Origin: Parcubacteria group bacterium | GTDB taxonomy: Bacteria > Patescibacteriota > Patescibacteriia > Patescibacteriales > GWC2-42-12 | DNA: 32,162 nucleotides | Reading direction: 5' to 3' | NCBI GenBank assembly: GCA_016188785.1 | Contig: JACPHD010000004.1 | Coordinates: forward strand, 1 to 32,162 | Shown: positions 19,443 through 26,800 of the stretch, piece by piece | How positions within the stretch are numbered: position 1 is the stretch's first letter | How the letters are laid out: each line of letters opens with the position of its first letter | The notes under the pieces: generated by a model | Seen by the model: only the letters and a program-made list of their open reading frames with translations | Databases searched by the model: none | What the model was told of the DNA's origin: nothing | Program-made: the position numbers and the translations under genes

Positions 19443-19654
19443 GGAAATAATTAAATATCACCTATAATTAAGCTTTTAGTAAAAGGTGGCTAAAGGGCTT
19501 TTCTGCGAAGAAAGGTTAAGAGATTTTTTTATTTTATTTACCCCGTTCCGAAGAAATTAAATTAAATAATAATCAGCCTGATATTTCTAACGATGACTTT
19601 CAGAAGCTTTTAGACGCGGAAAACGGCAAGATTCCTCAAGTCGGCGATATTATC

Positions 19655-20731
19655 ATGGGTACGGTTTTAGCCGCTTCCAAAGCCGAAGTTAAACTTGATA
19701 TCGGCGGCATCGCTACCGGCGTGGTGCGCGGCCGCGAGCTTTATTTTGAAGCTGAAGAATACGCTAATTTAAAGCCGGGCGATGAAGTTGAAGCCACTAT
19801 TGTTGAAGAGGAAAACGAAAATGGAGACATAGAATTGTCATTCCGGAGCGCCGGCCAGCAAAAAGCCTGGAGCGCTTTATTTGACGCTTATGAAAACCGG
19901 AAAATATTAAAGTTCAGGGTTAATGACGCTAATAAAGGCGGCCTATTGGTAAGCTATGGCCAAATTCAGGGTTTTTTGCCGGTGTCGCAGTTAGCGCCGG
20001 AAAATTATCCGCGAATTAATGGCGGCGACAAAGGCCGGATTTTAGATAAGTTAAAATCTTTTATCGGCTCTGATTTTGAAGTTAAAATCATGACTTTGGA
20101 TGAAAAAGATGAAAAATTGATCGTCAGTGAGAAAGAGGCCTGGCAGGAAAAGCAAAAAGACATAATTTCCCAGTATAAAGTCGGCGGTACGGTTGAGGGA
20201 GTAATTACCGCTTTAACCGATTTTGGAGTTTTTGTAAGTTTTGGCGAAAATCTGGAAGGCTTGATTCATATTTCCGAGTTGGCCTGGCAGCGGATTGATG
20301 ATCCGTCCGATTTATTTAAAGTTGGCGACAAAGTTAAGGCCGAAATAATTTCTATTGAAGGTTCAAAAATATTTTTATCAACCAAGAAACTTTTAACTGA
20401 TCCCTGGAGCGAGGTAGAAAAAAAATATAAGATCGGTCAGGCGGTTGCCGGTACGATTCTTAAAATCAACCCGTTCGGCTTATTCGTTGAGTTGGACGCG
20501 GATATTCATGGCCTGGCGCATATCAGCCAGGTTGGTTTAACGCCGGGACAAAAGATCAGCGAGGTTTTTCGGCCCGGAGAAAAAAAGAATTTTACCATTG
20601 TTTCTCTTGAATCTAAAGAACACCGCTTAGGTTTAGTTATAGCGGCCGCGGATGAACCTGCCCGCCTGCCTGCGCAGGCAGGCGCAGGCAGGCAAGACAC
20701 TAAAATCAAGGCGAAAAAAAGACTTTCGTAA
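19655..20731 (+). CDS. rpsA: S1-domain ribosomal protein (four S1 repeats); true N-terminus probably upstream of the first ATG
   Basis: VEGVITALTDFGVFVSFGENLEGLIHISELAWQRIDDPSDLFKVGDKVKAEIISIE; VAGTILKINPFGLFVELDADIHGLAHISQV; frame is open back to 19520 and the first S1 strand (VGDIIMGTVLA) begins before the ATG. Confidence 0.88.
   Translation: MGTVLAASKAEVKLDIGGIATGVVRGRELYFEAEEYANLKPGDEVEATIVEEENENGDIELSFRSAGQQKAWSALFDAYENRKILKFRVNDANKGGLLVSYGQIQGFLPVSQLAPENYPRINGGDKGRILDKLKSFIGSDFEVKIMTLDEKDEKLIVSEKEAWQEKQKDIISQYKVGGTVEGVITALTDFGVFVSFGENLEGLIHISELAWQRIDDPSDLFKVGDKVKAEIISIEGSKIFLSTKKLLTDPWSEVEKKYKIGQAVAGTILKINPFGLFVELDADIHGLAHISQVGLTPGQKISEVFRPGEKKNFTIVSLESKEHRLGLVIAAADEPARLPAQAGAGRQDTKIKAKKRLS
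20664..20693. repeat. GC-rich palindromic repeat inside the 3' end of rpsA
   Basis: GCCTGCCTGCGCAGGCAGGC perfect 20-bp palindrome (20664-20683) plus an extra GCAGGCAGGC half. Confidence 0.85.
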
Positions 20732-20849
20732 TTCAATTCAAAGGTTATAAAAGAGATTGAAGTAGAAATTGAAAAAATAAAATTTATTATAGTGAACACG
20801 GTTGGCCGCGAATTAGTTGACTGGATAAGTATTTTAGATTATGATTTTT

Positions 20850-20877
20850 TAGCCTGCAATAGGGCTATTTATTTTTT
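20850..20877 (+). terminator. Probable rpsA terminator
   Basis: TAGCC-tgcaatag-GGCTA followed by TTTATTTTTT. Confidence 0.5.
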
Positions 20878-20918
20878 GCCGCTATCGTCTAGTGGTTAGG
20901 ACACCAGGTTTTATTCAT

Positions 20919-21058
20919 CCCCGCACCTTTTTTTATTTGAATTTACGGCCCCTTCGTCTAATGGTTAGGACACCAGGTTTTCATCCTGTAAACAGGAGTT
21001 CGATTCTCCTAGGGGCTACGAATTTATTTTATTAAAATTTTTCCATAAAGGTGCGGGG
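20919..21058. repeat. Perfect 12-bp inverted repeat inside the tRNA insertion
   Basis: CCCCGCACCTTT (20919-20930) and AAAGGTGCGGGG (21047-21058). Confidence 0.95.
20947..21018 (+). tRNA. tRNA-Glu(UUC), nested within the insertion of the outer tRNA
   Basis: GGCCCCT TC GTCT AATGGTTA GGAC A CCAGG TTTTCAT CCTGT AAAC AGGAG TTCGATT CTCCT AGGGGCT A; anticodon TTC. Confidence 0.92.
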
Positions 21059-21168
21059 CAAGCCTGGTAACCGGGGTCCGATTCCCCGTAGCGGTGCCAA
21101 ATGCTTTACATTATTCAGCGCAAAGTATATAATTTAAACATAATAATAATTAACTAAATAACATCACT

Positions 21169-21903
21169 ATGGAAAAAACTAACAAGTTATTTCTTTGGGC
21201 CGGGCTTTTAATCGGTTTAGCCGTTTTCTCCCTGCTCTTGAATCTAGTTTTTATTTTTAATGGCGCTTTAGGCTCGTTAACGATAAAAACCAGCCGGGTG
21301 GCTGGAGCAACGATTAACCAAGATACAACCACGCCGCCGTCTAATCAACCCGCGCCTTCGCCCGCGCCAGCCGCGCCAGCGCCAGCGGCTAAACAAACCT
21401 TTAATATTACCAAAAGCGATCATGTGCGCGGCGATTTTAACGCGCCGGTCACTTTAGTGGAATTTTCTGATTTTGAATGTCCGTTTTGTGAACGGCATTA
21501 TCCAACCATGAAACAAATTCTTAGTAATTATAAGGATAAAGTAAGGATGGTTTATAAACATTTTCCTTTAAGTTTTCATCCCAGCGCTCAAAAAGCGGCC
21601 GAGTCTTCAGAATGCGCTTCCGAACAAGGCAAATTTTGGGAATATCACGATAAAATATTTGACAATCAGTCCAGCGGCTTAAGCCTTGACAAATTTAAAC
21701 AATGGGCCGTAGATTTAAAACTCAACACTAAAAAATTTAATGATTGTCTTGATACTGGAAAATACGCCGCAAAAGTCCAGTCCGATACCCAGGAAGGAGC
21801 GCAAAAAGGAGTTAATGGCACGCCGGCAACTTTCGTTAACGGCCAGTTAGTCAGCGGCGCTGTGCCTTATGAGCAATTTAAGCAGATAATTGACAGTTTA
21901 TAA
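21169..21903 (+). CDS. DsbA-like thioredoxin-fold thiol oxidoreductase, membrane anchored
   Basis: TLVEFSDFECPFCERHYPTMKQILSNY...NGTPATFVNGQLVSGAVPYEQFKQIID; N-terminal TM. Confidence 0.92.
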   Translation: MEKTNKLFLWAGLLIGLAVFSLLLNLVFIFNGALGSLTIKTSRVAGATINQDTTTPPSNQPAPSPAPAAPAPAAKQTFNITKSDHVRGDFNAPVTLVEFSDFECPFCERHYPTMKQILSNYKDKVRMVYKHFPLSFHPSAQKAAESSECASEQGKFWEYHDKIFDNQSSGLSLDKFKQWAVDLKLNTKKFNDCLDTGKYAAKVQSDTQEGAQKGVNGTPATFVNGQLVSGAVPYEQFKQIIDSL

Positions 21904-21910
21904 TTTTTTC

Positions 21911-22282
21911 ATGAAGAAAAATAAAATTATAATTATTATTGTTGCCGTTATAATTATCGGCTTAATGGCGCTATGGCTAAAATCAGCCGGGCCTGGTAAA
22001 CTTGACGCGTTCGCTGACTGTTTAAAACAAAACGGCGCGACGTTTTACGGAGCTTTTTGGTGTCCGCACTGCCAAAGCCAAAAAGCCCTGTTCGGCAAAT
22101 CGGCTAAACGTTTGCCGTATCTAGAATGTTCAACGCCGGATGGCCGCGGCCAAACAGCAGTTTGTAAAGACAAAAAGATTGAGAGTTATCCTACCTGGGA
22201 GTTTAAAGATGGTTCGCGTTTAAACGGCGAGATACCTTTAGCGCAGTTAGCTGAAAAAACCGGCTGTTTGTTGCCCCAATAA
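21911..22282 (+). CDS. Membrane-anchored thioredoxin-like protein
   Basis: MKKNKIIIIIVAVIIIGLMALWLK...GATFYGAFWCPHCQSQKALFGKSAKRLPYLEC; ATG at 21911 preferred over the TTG at 21890. Confidence 0.85.
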   Translation: MKKNKIIIIIVAVIIIGLMALWLKSAGPGKLDAFADCLKQNGATFYGAFWCPHCQSQKALFGKSAKRLPYLECSTPDGRGQTAVCKDKKIESYPTWEFKDGSRLNGEIPLAQLAEKTGCLLPQ

Positions 22283-22286
22283 ATTT

Positions 22287-22829
22287 ATGCAACTCATTGC
22301 CACAGTTAATCAACTATTAATGCTGGCCACGATCGCCGGTCAGATTATCTTGGCTGTCCTGATCGTGTCGCTCGCCACCAGAAAGAGCGACCTGCTTAAT
22401 TTTTTTGCCAAGCGCGCCCTGATCTTTTCGTTTATAGTCGCGCTTATGGCAACGCTCGGCAGTTTATTTTATTCGGAAATCGCCGGCTATGAGCCGTGTA
22501 AACTTTGCTGGTTTCAGCGGATTTTAATGTATCCGCAAGCGATTATTTTAGGCCTAGCCTGGTTGAAAAAAGATTATAATATTGCCTTATACAGTCTGGT
22601 TTTGTCGTCTCTAGGCGCGCTGATCGCCGCTTATCATTATCTTTTGCAGATTGGCCTGGCGCCTGCTATCGGTTGTTCGGCCGTTGGTTATTCAATTAGT
22701 TGCGCACAGAGGTTTGTCATGCGATTCGGTTATATTACCATCCCGATGATGTCCTTGACCGCGTTTTTACTTATTATAGGTTTTATGATCATACTTAAAA
22801 GGTCTAACTTATTAAATAAATTAAAATAA
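22287..22829 (+). CDS. DsbB/BdbC-like disulfide bond formation protein
   Basis: Multi-TM; GYEPCKLCWFQRILMYPQAIILG...LAPAIGCSAVGYSISCAQRF; two Cys pairs. Confidence 0.9.
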   Translation: MQLIATVNQLLMLATIAGQIILAVLIVSLATRKSDLLNFFAKRALIFSFIVALMATLGSLFYSEIAGYEPCKLCWFQRILMYPQAIILGLAWLKKDYNIALYSLVLSSLGALIAAYHYLLQIGLAPAIGCSAVGYSISCAQRFVMRFGYITIPMMSLTAFLLIIGFMIILKRSNLLNKLK

Positions 22830-22835
22830 AATTTT

Positions 22836-23033
22836 ATGGCCAGAAAAATAATTAAAACTTTAAAAGAGCCTTTAGAAATAAAGCCGCAGCAAGAATCGGT
22901 TTGGATTTGCACCTGCGGATTATCAAAAAACCAGCCTTTTTGCGACGGCTCTCACAAAAAAACCTTGGATGAGTCAGAGGATAAAATATATGAATATGAT
23001 GAAGAAGGGCATCGGCAAGAAGTTAATAAATAA
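22836..23033 (+). CDS. CDGSH iron-sulfur domain protein
   Basis: WICTCGLSKNQPFCDGSHKK matches C-x-C-x2-S-x3-P-x-C-D-G-S-H. Confidence 0.9.
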   Translation: MARKIIKTLKEPLEIKPQQESVWICTCGLSKNQPFCDGSHKKTLDESEDKIYEYDEEGHRQEVNK

Positions 23034-23091
23034 CTAAATAAAGTAAGAATAAAATTACGGTTGCTAAAGGCCGAAGATTAGAATTATTATT

Positions 23092-24417
23092 ATGGCCAGA
23101 AAAATAAAAGCCAGAATCATAATAATAACCGCGGCGGTTTTTTCAGGTTTATGTTTTACTGTTTTTATTAGGACGATTTTTAAGCTCGGTAATTTTCATG
23201 ATTTGAAAATTGCCGAGTTTTTTTATTTAACCGGCAAATTGGCCGGTCTGACCGGTTTTTTATTTCTTGCCTTGCTCATATTTTCCGGCGACACGGCCAG
23301 ATTTTTTGACCGATTTTTCGGCCTGGATAAAATAATAAAATTCCAGAGAAAATTTTCTGTCTTAAATTTGATTTTTATTTTAGCGCATCCGCTTTTTTTT
23401 ATTTTAGCCGGCCTTTTATCCGGCCAATCGGTTTGGCCCTATATAATTCCGGATTTTTCAGTTATACCTTTGGTTTTAGGCCTGATGTCTCTTTATATTT
23501 TTATCATTATCCTGATCGCTTCTAAATTATATAAAAGAATTTCTTATACTATCTGGCAATATCTTCACATTTTAACTTACCTGCTGTTCTTTTTTGTTTT
23601 TTATCATGCGTTTAATCTTGGTTCTGATTTGGGTAATTGGCTTATTAGACTAATTTTCTTTACGCTTTTTTTAGCGGTCGCGAGCGGCATAATTTACCGG
23701 ACTAATTATAAAATTAAACACAGATACGCCGGGAAATTTTATGTTCAAGCGGTTAAGCAAGAAACTACGGATGTTTTTACGGTTAGGCTGAAAGCGGAAA
23801 AAAAATTCCTCTTTAAAGCCGGGCAATTTTGTTTTTTAAGGTTAACTAAAAATAAATTATACGCCCGTCATCCTTTTACTATTTCCAGCGCGCCCGAACA
23901 AGCTGGACTTAATTTTACGGCCAAACTTACCGGCCGGTTTACCAAAGCCTTGTCAGAATTAAAAACCGGCGAAGAAATAATTATAGACGGCCCCTACGGG
24001 ATTTTTACCATAGAAGATTGCGACAAAGATTTAATTTTGATCGCCGGCGGAGTCGGCATCACGCCTTTTATGAGTATGATCGGAGACAAGCTGGCGGCTA
24101 ATAAAACGCAAAATATTATTTTACTGTACGGCTCAAAAACTAAAACCGATATAATTTATAAGCGGGAATTAGATAGCATACAAAAAACCTGGTTTAAAAA
24201 AATCTATATTTTAAGCCATGACCAGACCGTCTCCGGAACAAGCGAATATGAAACCGGCTATGTTGATCAGAAAATTATAAAAAAATATGTCAGCAATATA
24301 AATAATTCATTATTTTACATTTGCGGCCCGGAGCCAATGAAAAACAGTTTAAAACAAATACTGTGCCGGCTTGGCGTAAAGAAGCGCGATATTATGGTTG
24401 AAAATTTTTTTTGGTAA
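23092..24417 (+). CDS. Ferric reductase-like TM protein with FAD/NAD(P)-binding ferredoxin reductase domain
   Basis: Multi-TM N-terminus with His residues; YARHPFTISSAPEQAGLNFTAKLTGRFTKAL...IIDGPYGIF...LIAGGVGITPFMSMI...YICGPEPMKNSLKQIL. Confidence 0.88.
   Translation: MARKIKARIIIITAAVFSGLCFTVFIRTIFKLGNFHDLKIAEFFYLTGKLAGLTGFLFLALLIFSGDTARFFDRFFGLDKIIKFQRKFSVLNLIFILAHPLFFILAGLLSGQSVWPYIIPDFSVIPLVLGLMSLYIFIIILIASKLYKRISYTIWQYLHILTYLLFFFVFYHAFNLGSDLGNWLIRLIFFTLFLAVASGIIYRTNYKIKHRYAGKFYVQAVKQETTDVFTVRLKAEKKFLFKAGQFCFLRLTKNKLYARHPFTISSAPEQAGLNFTAKLTGRFTKALSELKTGEEIIIDGPYGIFTIEDCDKDLILIAGGVGITPFMSMIGDKLAANKTQNIILLYGSKTKTDIIYKRELDSIQKTWFKKIYILSHDQTVSGTSEYETGYVDQKIIKKYVSNINNSLFYICGPEPMKNSLKQILCRLGVKKRDIMVENFFW
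23185..23224 (+). terminator. Terminator-like hairpin inside the ferric-reductase-like CDS
   Basis: CTCGGTAATTTTCA-tgatt-TGAAAATTGCCGAG followed by TTTTTTT. Confidence 0.5.
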
Positions 24418-24433
24418 TTACACAGCGCGCTAA

Positions 24434-24462
24434 TTGTCAACTTCACTAGTGTATGCTACCAT
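24434..24462 (+). promoter_or_regulatory. Sigma70-like promoter for the MntA/HepT-type pair
   Basis: TTGTCA-N17-TACCAT with TGC before the -10. Confidence 0.55.
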
Positions 24463-24487
24463 AAAAATATCAATTTAAGCGTAAAAT

Positions 24488-24877
24488 ATGTCTCCTAAAG
24501 TAAAGAAACTTATTCCCCTGTTTGCGCTATATCCATCAATCAAACTGGTGTATTTTTTTGGTTCTCGCGCGCGAGGCGAGGAGGGGCCATTAAGCGATTA
24601 TGACTTCGCGGTGTATACGGACGGACTTAGTTCTAAAAAAATAAGCGAATTAAAAATTGAGCTTATCGGAAAAATCAGTTTAATTCTTAAGACCGATGAC
24701 GTAGATGTGGTAATGCTTAATATCACTAAAAACTCCGAACTGAAATATAATATCATTCAGGAAGGAGTTCTGATCTTTGAACGAGAGCCATATAAAATTA
24801 TCGTCGAGCCGAAAATTTTGAATGAATATTTTGATTTTTATTATCTGATTAAAAAAAATAATCTTACTAAAGCCTAA
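24488..24877 (+). CDS. MntA-type minimal nucleotidyltransferase (antitoxin-like)
   Basis: VYFFGSRARGEEGPLSDYDFAVY: GS-x10-DxD motif; adjacent HepT-like gene. Confidence 0.88.
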   Translation: MSPKVKKLIPLFALYPSIKLVYFFGSRARGEEGPLSDYDFAVYTDGLSSKKISELKIELIGKISLILKTDDVDVVMLNITKNSELKYNIIQEGVLIFEREPYKIIVEPKILNEYFDFYYLIKKNNLTKA

Positions 24878-24886
24878 CACGCTCAT

Positions 24887-25300
24887 ATGACTTCACCTAC
24901 CAACATTGAAAATAAAATTAGCCTAATTGAAAAATATTTAGGTATTTTAGAAAGATACCAGAAATATTCACGAGAGGAAATTGAGCATGACATAGACATA
25001 CGAGGAGCCGTTGAAAGGTACCTTTATCTTGCCGCGCAAGCTACTATTGAACTGGCCGAAACAGTAATAGCCTATAAAAAATTTAGAAAGCCTACTTCCA
25101 TGAGCGAAAATTTTAGTATTCTTAATGAAGAAGGCGTTATCTCTTTGGAATTTTCTGAAAATTTAATAAAAATGACAGGATTTAGAAACGTTATTGCTCA
25201 TGATTACGACAATATAGATTATGACATTGTCTATGATGTGCTTCATCATAAGTTAAATAACATCAAAAAGTTTATAGAGCTAGCAGAGGACTTGATTTAA
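24887..25300 (+). CDS. HepT-like (DUF86) HEPN toxin
   Basis: MTGFRNVIAHDYDNIDYDIVYDVL: R-x4-H-x-Y HEPN motif; YLYLAAQATIELAETVI. Confidence 0.88.
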   Translation: MTSPTNIENKISLIEKYLGILERYQKYSREEIEHDIDIRGAVERYLYLAAQATIELAETVIAYKKFRKPTSMSENFSILNEEGVISLEFSENLIKMTGFRNVIAHDYDNIDYDIVYDVLHHKLNNIKKFIELAEDLI

Positions 25301-25319
25301 ATTTACTCTTGAATTAGAA

Positions 25320-25358
25320 AACGGCGAGTTCTATATAAGCGACTCGCCGTTGTTTTGT
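25320..25358. terminator. Probable bidirectional terminator between convergent operons
   Basis: AACGGCGAGT-tctatataagcg-ACTCGCCGTT followed by GTTTTGTT; TTTTC on the other strand. Confidence 0.7.
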
Positions 25359-25375
25359 TAATTTTACCTTTATTC

Positions 25376-25528
25376 CTATTTCTTTTTTTCCTTAAAAAAA
25401 GAATAAGAAAATGCAAGTAATAAAAAAATTACTCCCAAACCAAAATAAACCTCCCATTTTACCTGCGACCATACGTACCAACAAATTAAAGCAATAATAA
25501 AACAAAAAACCGCTATCATCTTTTCCAT
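25376..25528 (-). CDS. Small membrane protein (50 aa), absent from the ORF track
   Basis: MEKMIAVFCFIIALICWYVWSQVKWEVYFGLGVIFLLLAFSYSFFKEKKK; leader AAGGAGGAATAAAAGATG nearly identical to that of the adjacent ATPase gene. Confidence 0.7.
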   Translation of the reverse strand: MEKMIAVFCFIIALICWYVWSQVKWEVYFGLGVIFLLLAFSYSFFKEKKK

Positions 25529-25574
25529 CTTTTATTCCTCCTTGCTTTTATTTCTTGTTGTTAACACTAAATTG

Positions 25575-26034
25575 TTAAAGAAAAAAAATTTTCATCCTTA
25601 CGGCAGTTCCCTCCCCCAGGGTTGAATGAATTTCACATTCATCCGGCAAGTTGTGAATGTAAAAAAGCCCCCAGCCGATACGGTTGCCCTCGGCGTCAAC
25701 AGAAAGCTCCCCTTTTTCCACCATTGAAACAACGTCCGGCGGCTTAAGAATCTTATTTGTTCCTTTACCGAAATCTCGCACCTCTACTTCCAGAAAAGAG
25801 ACGGACATTCTAATGATGACTTCCACCTTGAATTCAGGTGACACGGCATAGCCGTGCTTTACTGCGTTTTGAAAGGCCTCGTGCACGGCTCTTTCAAGAT
25901 CTTCAATTTTTTCCGTTTTTCTCCTTTGTTAAAGACAGACTTTCTACGATAACCCTGATAATCGCCAGCACAAGGTAAATATTATCCAACGTACTGGTCA
26001 ACGATAATTGAACCTCTTCCACCTTATCCGTCAT
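25575..26034 (-). pseudogene. RsbW-like HATPase_c protein, frameshifted near its N-terminus by a 1-nt homopolymer change
   Basis: Frame A from ATG 26034: MTDKVEEVQLSLTSTLDNIYLVLAIIRVIVESLSLTKEKNGKN*; frame B: KIEDLERAVHEAFQNAVKHGYAV...EVEVRDFGKGTN...GWGLFYIHNLPDECEIHSTLGEGTAVRMKIFFL. Removing one A joins them into a paralog of the upstream gene. Confidence 0.75.
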
Positions 26035-26037
26035 CTT

Positions 26038-26496
26038 TTATTCCTCCTTACTTTTTTCGCAAAACATTTTCATTCTTACTAAAGTCCCTTGGCCAAGAGT
26101 TGATTCAACGGCCAATTCGTCAACAAACTGCCTGACTAAAAAAATTCCACAGCCTTGTCTAGCCTGACCATCTTTTATCCGTCTTATTTTTAGATCTTTT
26201 TTGTCTATTTGTTTAAAAACTTCAGCCGGACAGCCTTGGCCAAAATCCTGAATTTCAACAGTTAGACTTTTATCGTCAAAAATGAAAATTATATTAACAA
26301 CATTTTCGCCTTCAATGCCTTTGTAGCCATGCTCAATGGCGTTAACCACAATTTCCTCTACGCATCGCTCCAGATTTTCAATCCTTTCTATACTTAACCC
26401 AACTTCATGAGCGATAAGTCGCATAACAACAATTGCGACTTCATCATAATGATACTCGCTTGGAATAGTCAGCTTAATCTCTTTTTTTTCTTTCAT
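26038..26496 (-). CDS. RsbW-like anti-sigma-factor-type HATPase_c protein
   Basis: ENLERCVEEIVVNAIEHGYKG (N box), VEIQDFGQGCP, QGCGIFLVRQFVDELAVESTLGQGTLVRMKMF. Confidence 0.85.
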   Translation of the reverse strand: MKEKKEIKLTIPSEYHYDEVAIVVMRLIAHEVGLSIERIENLERCVEEIVVNAIEHGYKGIEGENVVNIIFIFDDKSLTVEIQDFGQGCPAEVFKQIDKKDLKIRRIKDGQARQGCGIFLVRQFVDELAVESTLGQGTLVRMKMFCEKSKEE

Positions 26497-26571
26497 TTTT
26501 TACGCTCCTTATTAAATTGGATTGTTAAAGAAACTAAATTATCTTCAGCGCCTATTCACCAAAGACTTTTT

Positions 26572-26599
26572 AGCATATCATAAAACACCAATTTGTCAA
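26572..26599 (-). promoter_or_regulatory. Sigma70-like promoter for the HATPase operon
   Basis: Reverse strand TTGACA-N16-TATGCT, about 75 nt upstream of the start at 26496. Confidence 0.65.
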
Positions 26600-26800
26600 G
26601 CGCCACACCCCAGCGACCTTGCAGGCGGGAGCCTTGTATGGTTTTTAGCTTAAAATAGTTTTCTTTTTTTCGTCATTAAAGTTAGCTAAGATTAGTCTAT
26701 CATGTTTTAATTGTTTTTGTTAGGGGCTATCGGTTTTCGCAGTGCGCACAGGGTAGATTCAAGACTTTACTTTCTTACTTCTTTTTGCTACAATCCTAAT

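Larger units (their letters stand above)
20878..21099 (+). tRNA. tRNA-Glu-like gene split in the anticodon loop by an approximately 154-nt insertion; 3' CCA encoded; anticodon not assignable with confidence
   Basis: 5' half GCCGCTA TC GTCT AGTGGTTA GGAC A CCAGG (20878-20908); 3' half CCTGG TAAC CGGGG TCCGATT CCCCG TAGCGGT G CCA (21063-21099). Acceptor, D, anticodon and T stems all pair across the insertion (G1-U72 wobble). Confidence 0.7.

Noticed and set aside
20909-21062. Group I intron in the tRNA
   Set aside because: Without the 72-nt inner tRNA, only about 80 nt remain; no P3-P8 core or recognisable group I elements and no room for them.
26600-26640. GC-richer segment caagcgccacaccccagcgaccttgcaggcgggagccttg
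   Set aside because: No clear stem, ORF or repeat could be supported; only the overlapping minus-strand promoter is reported.
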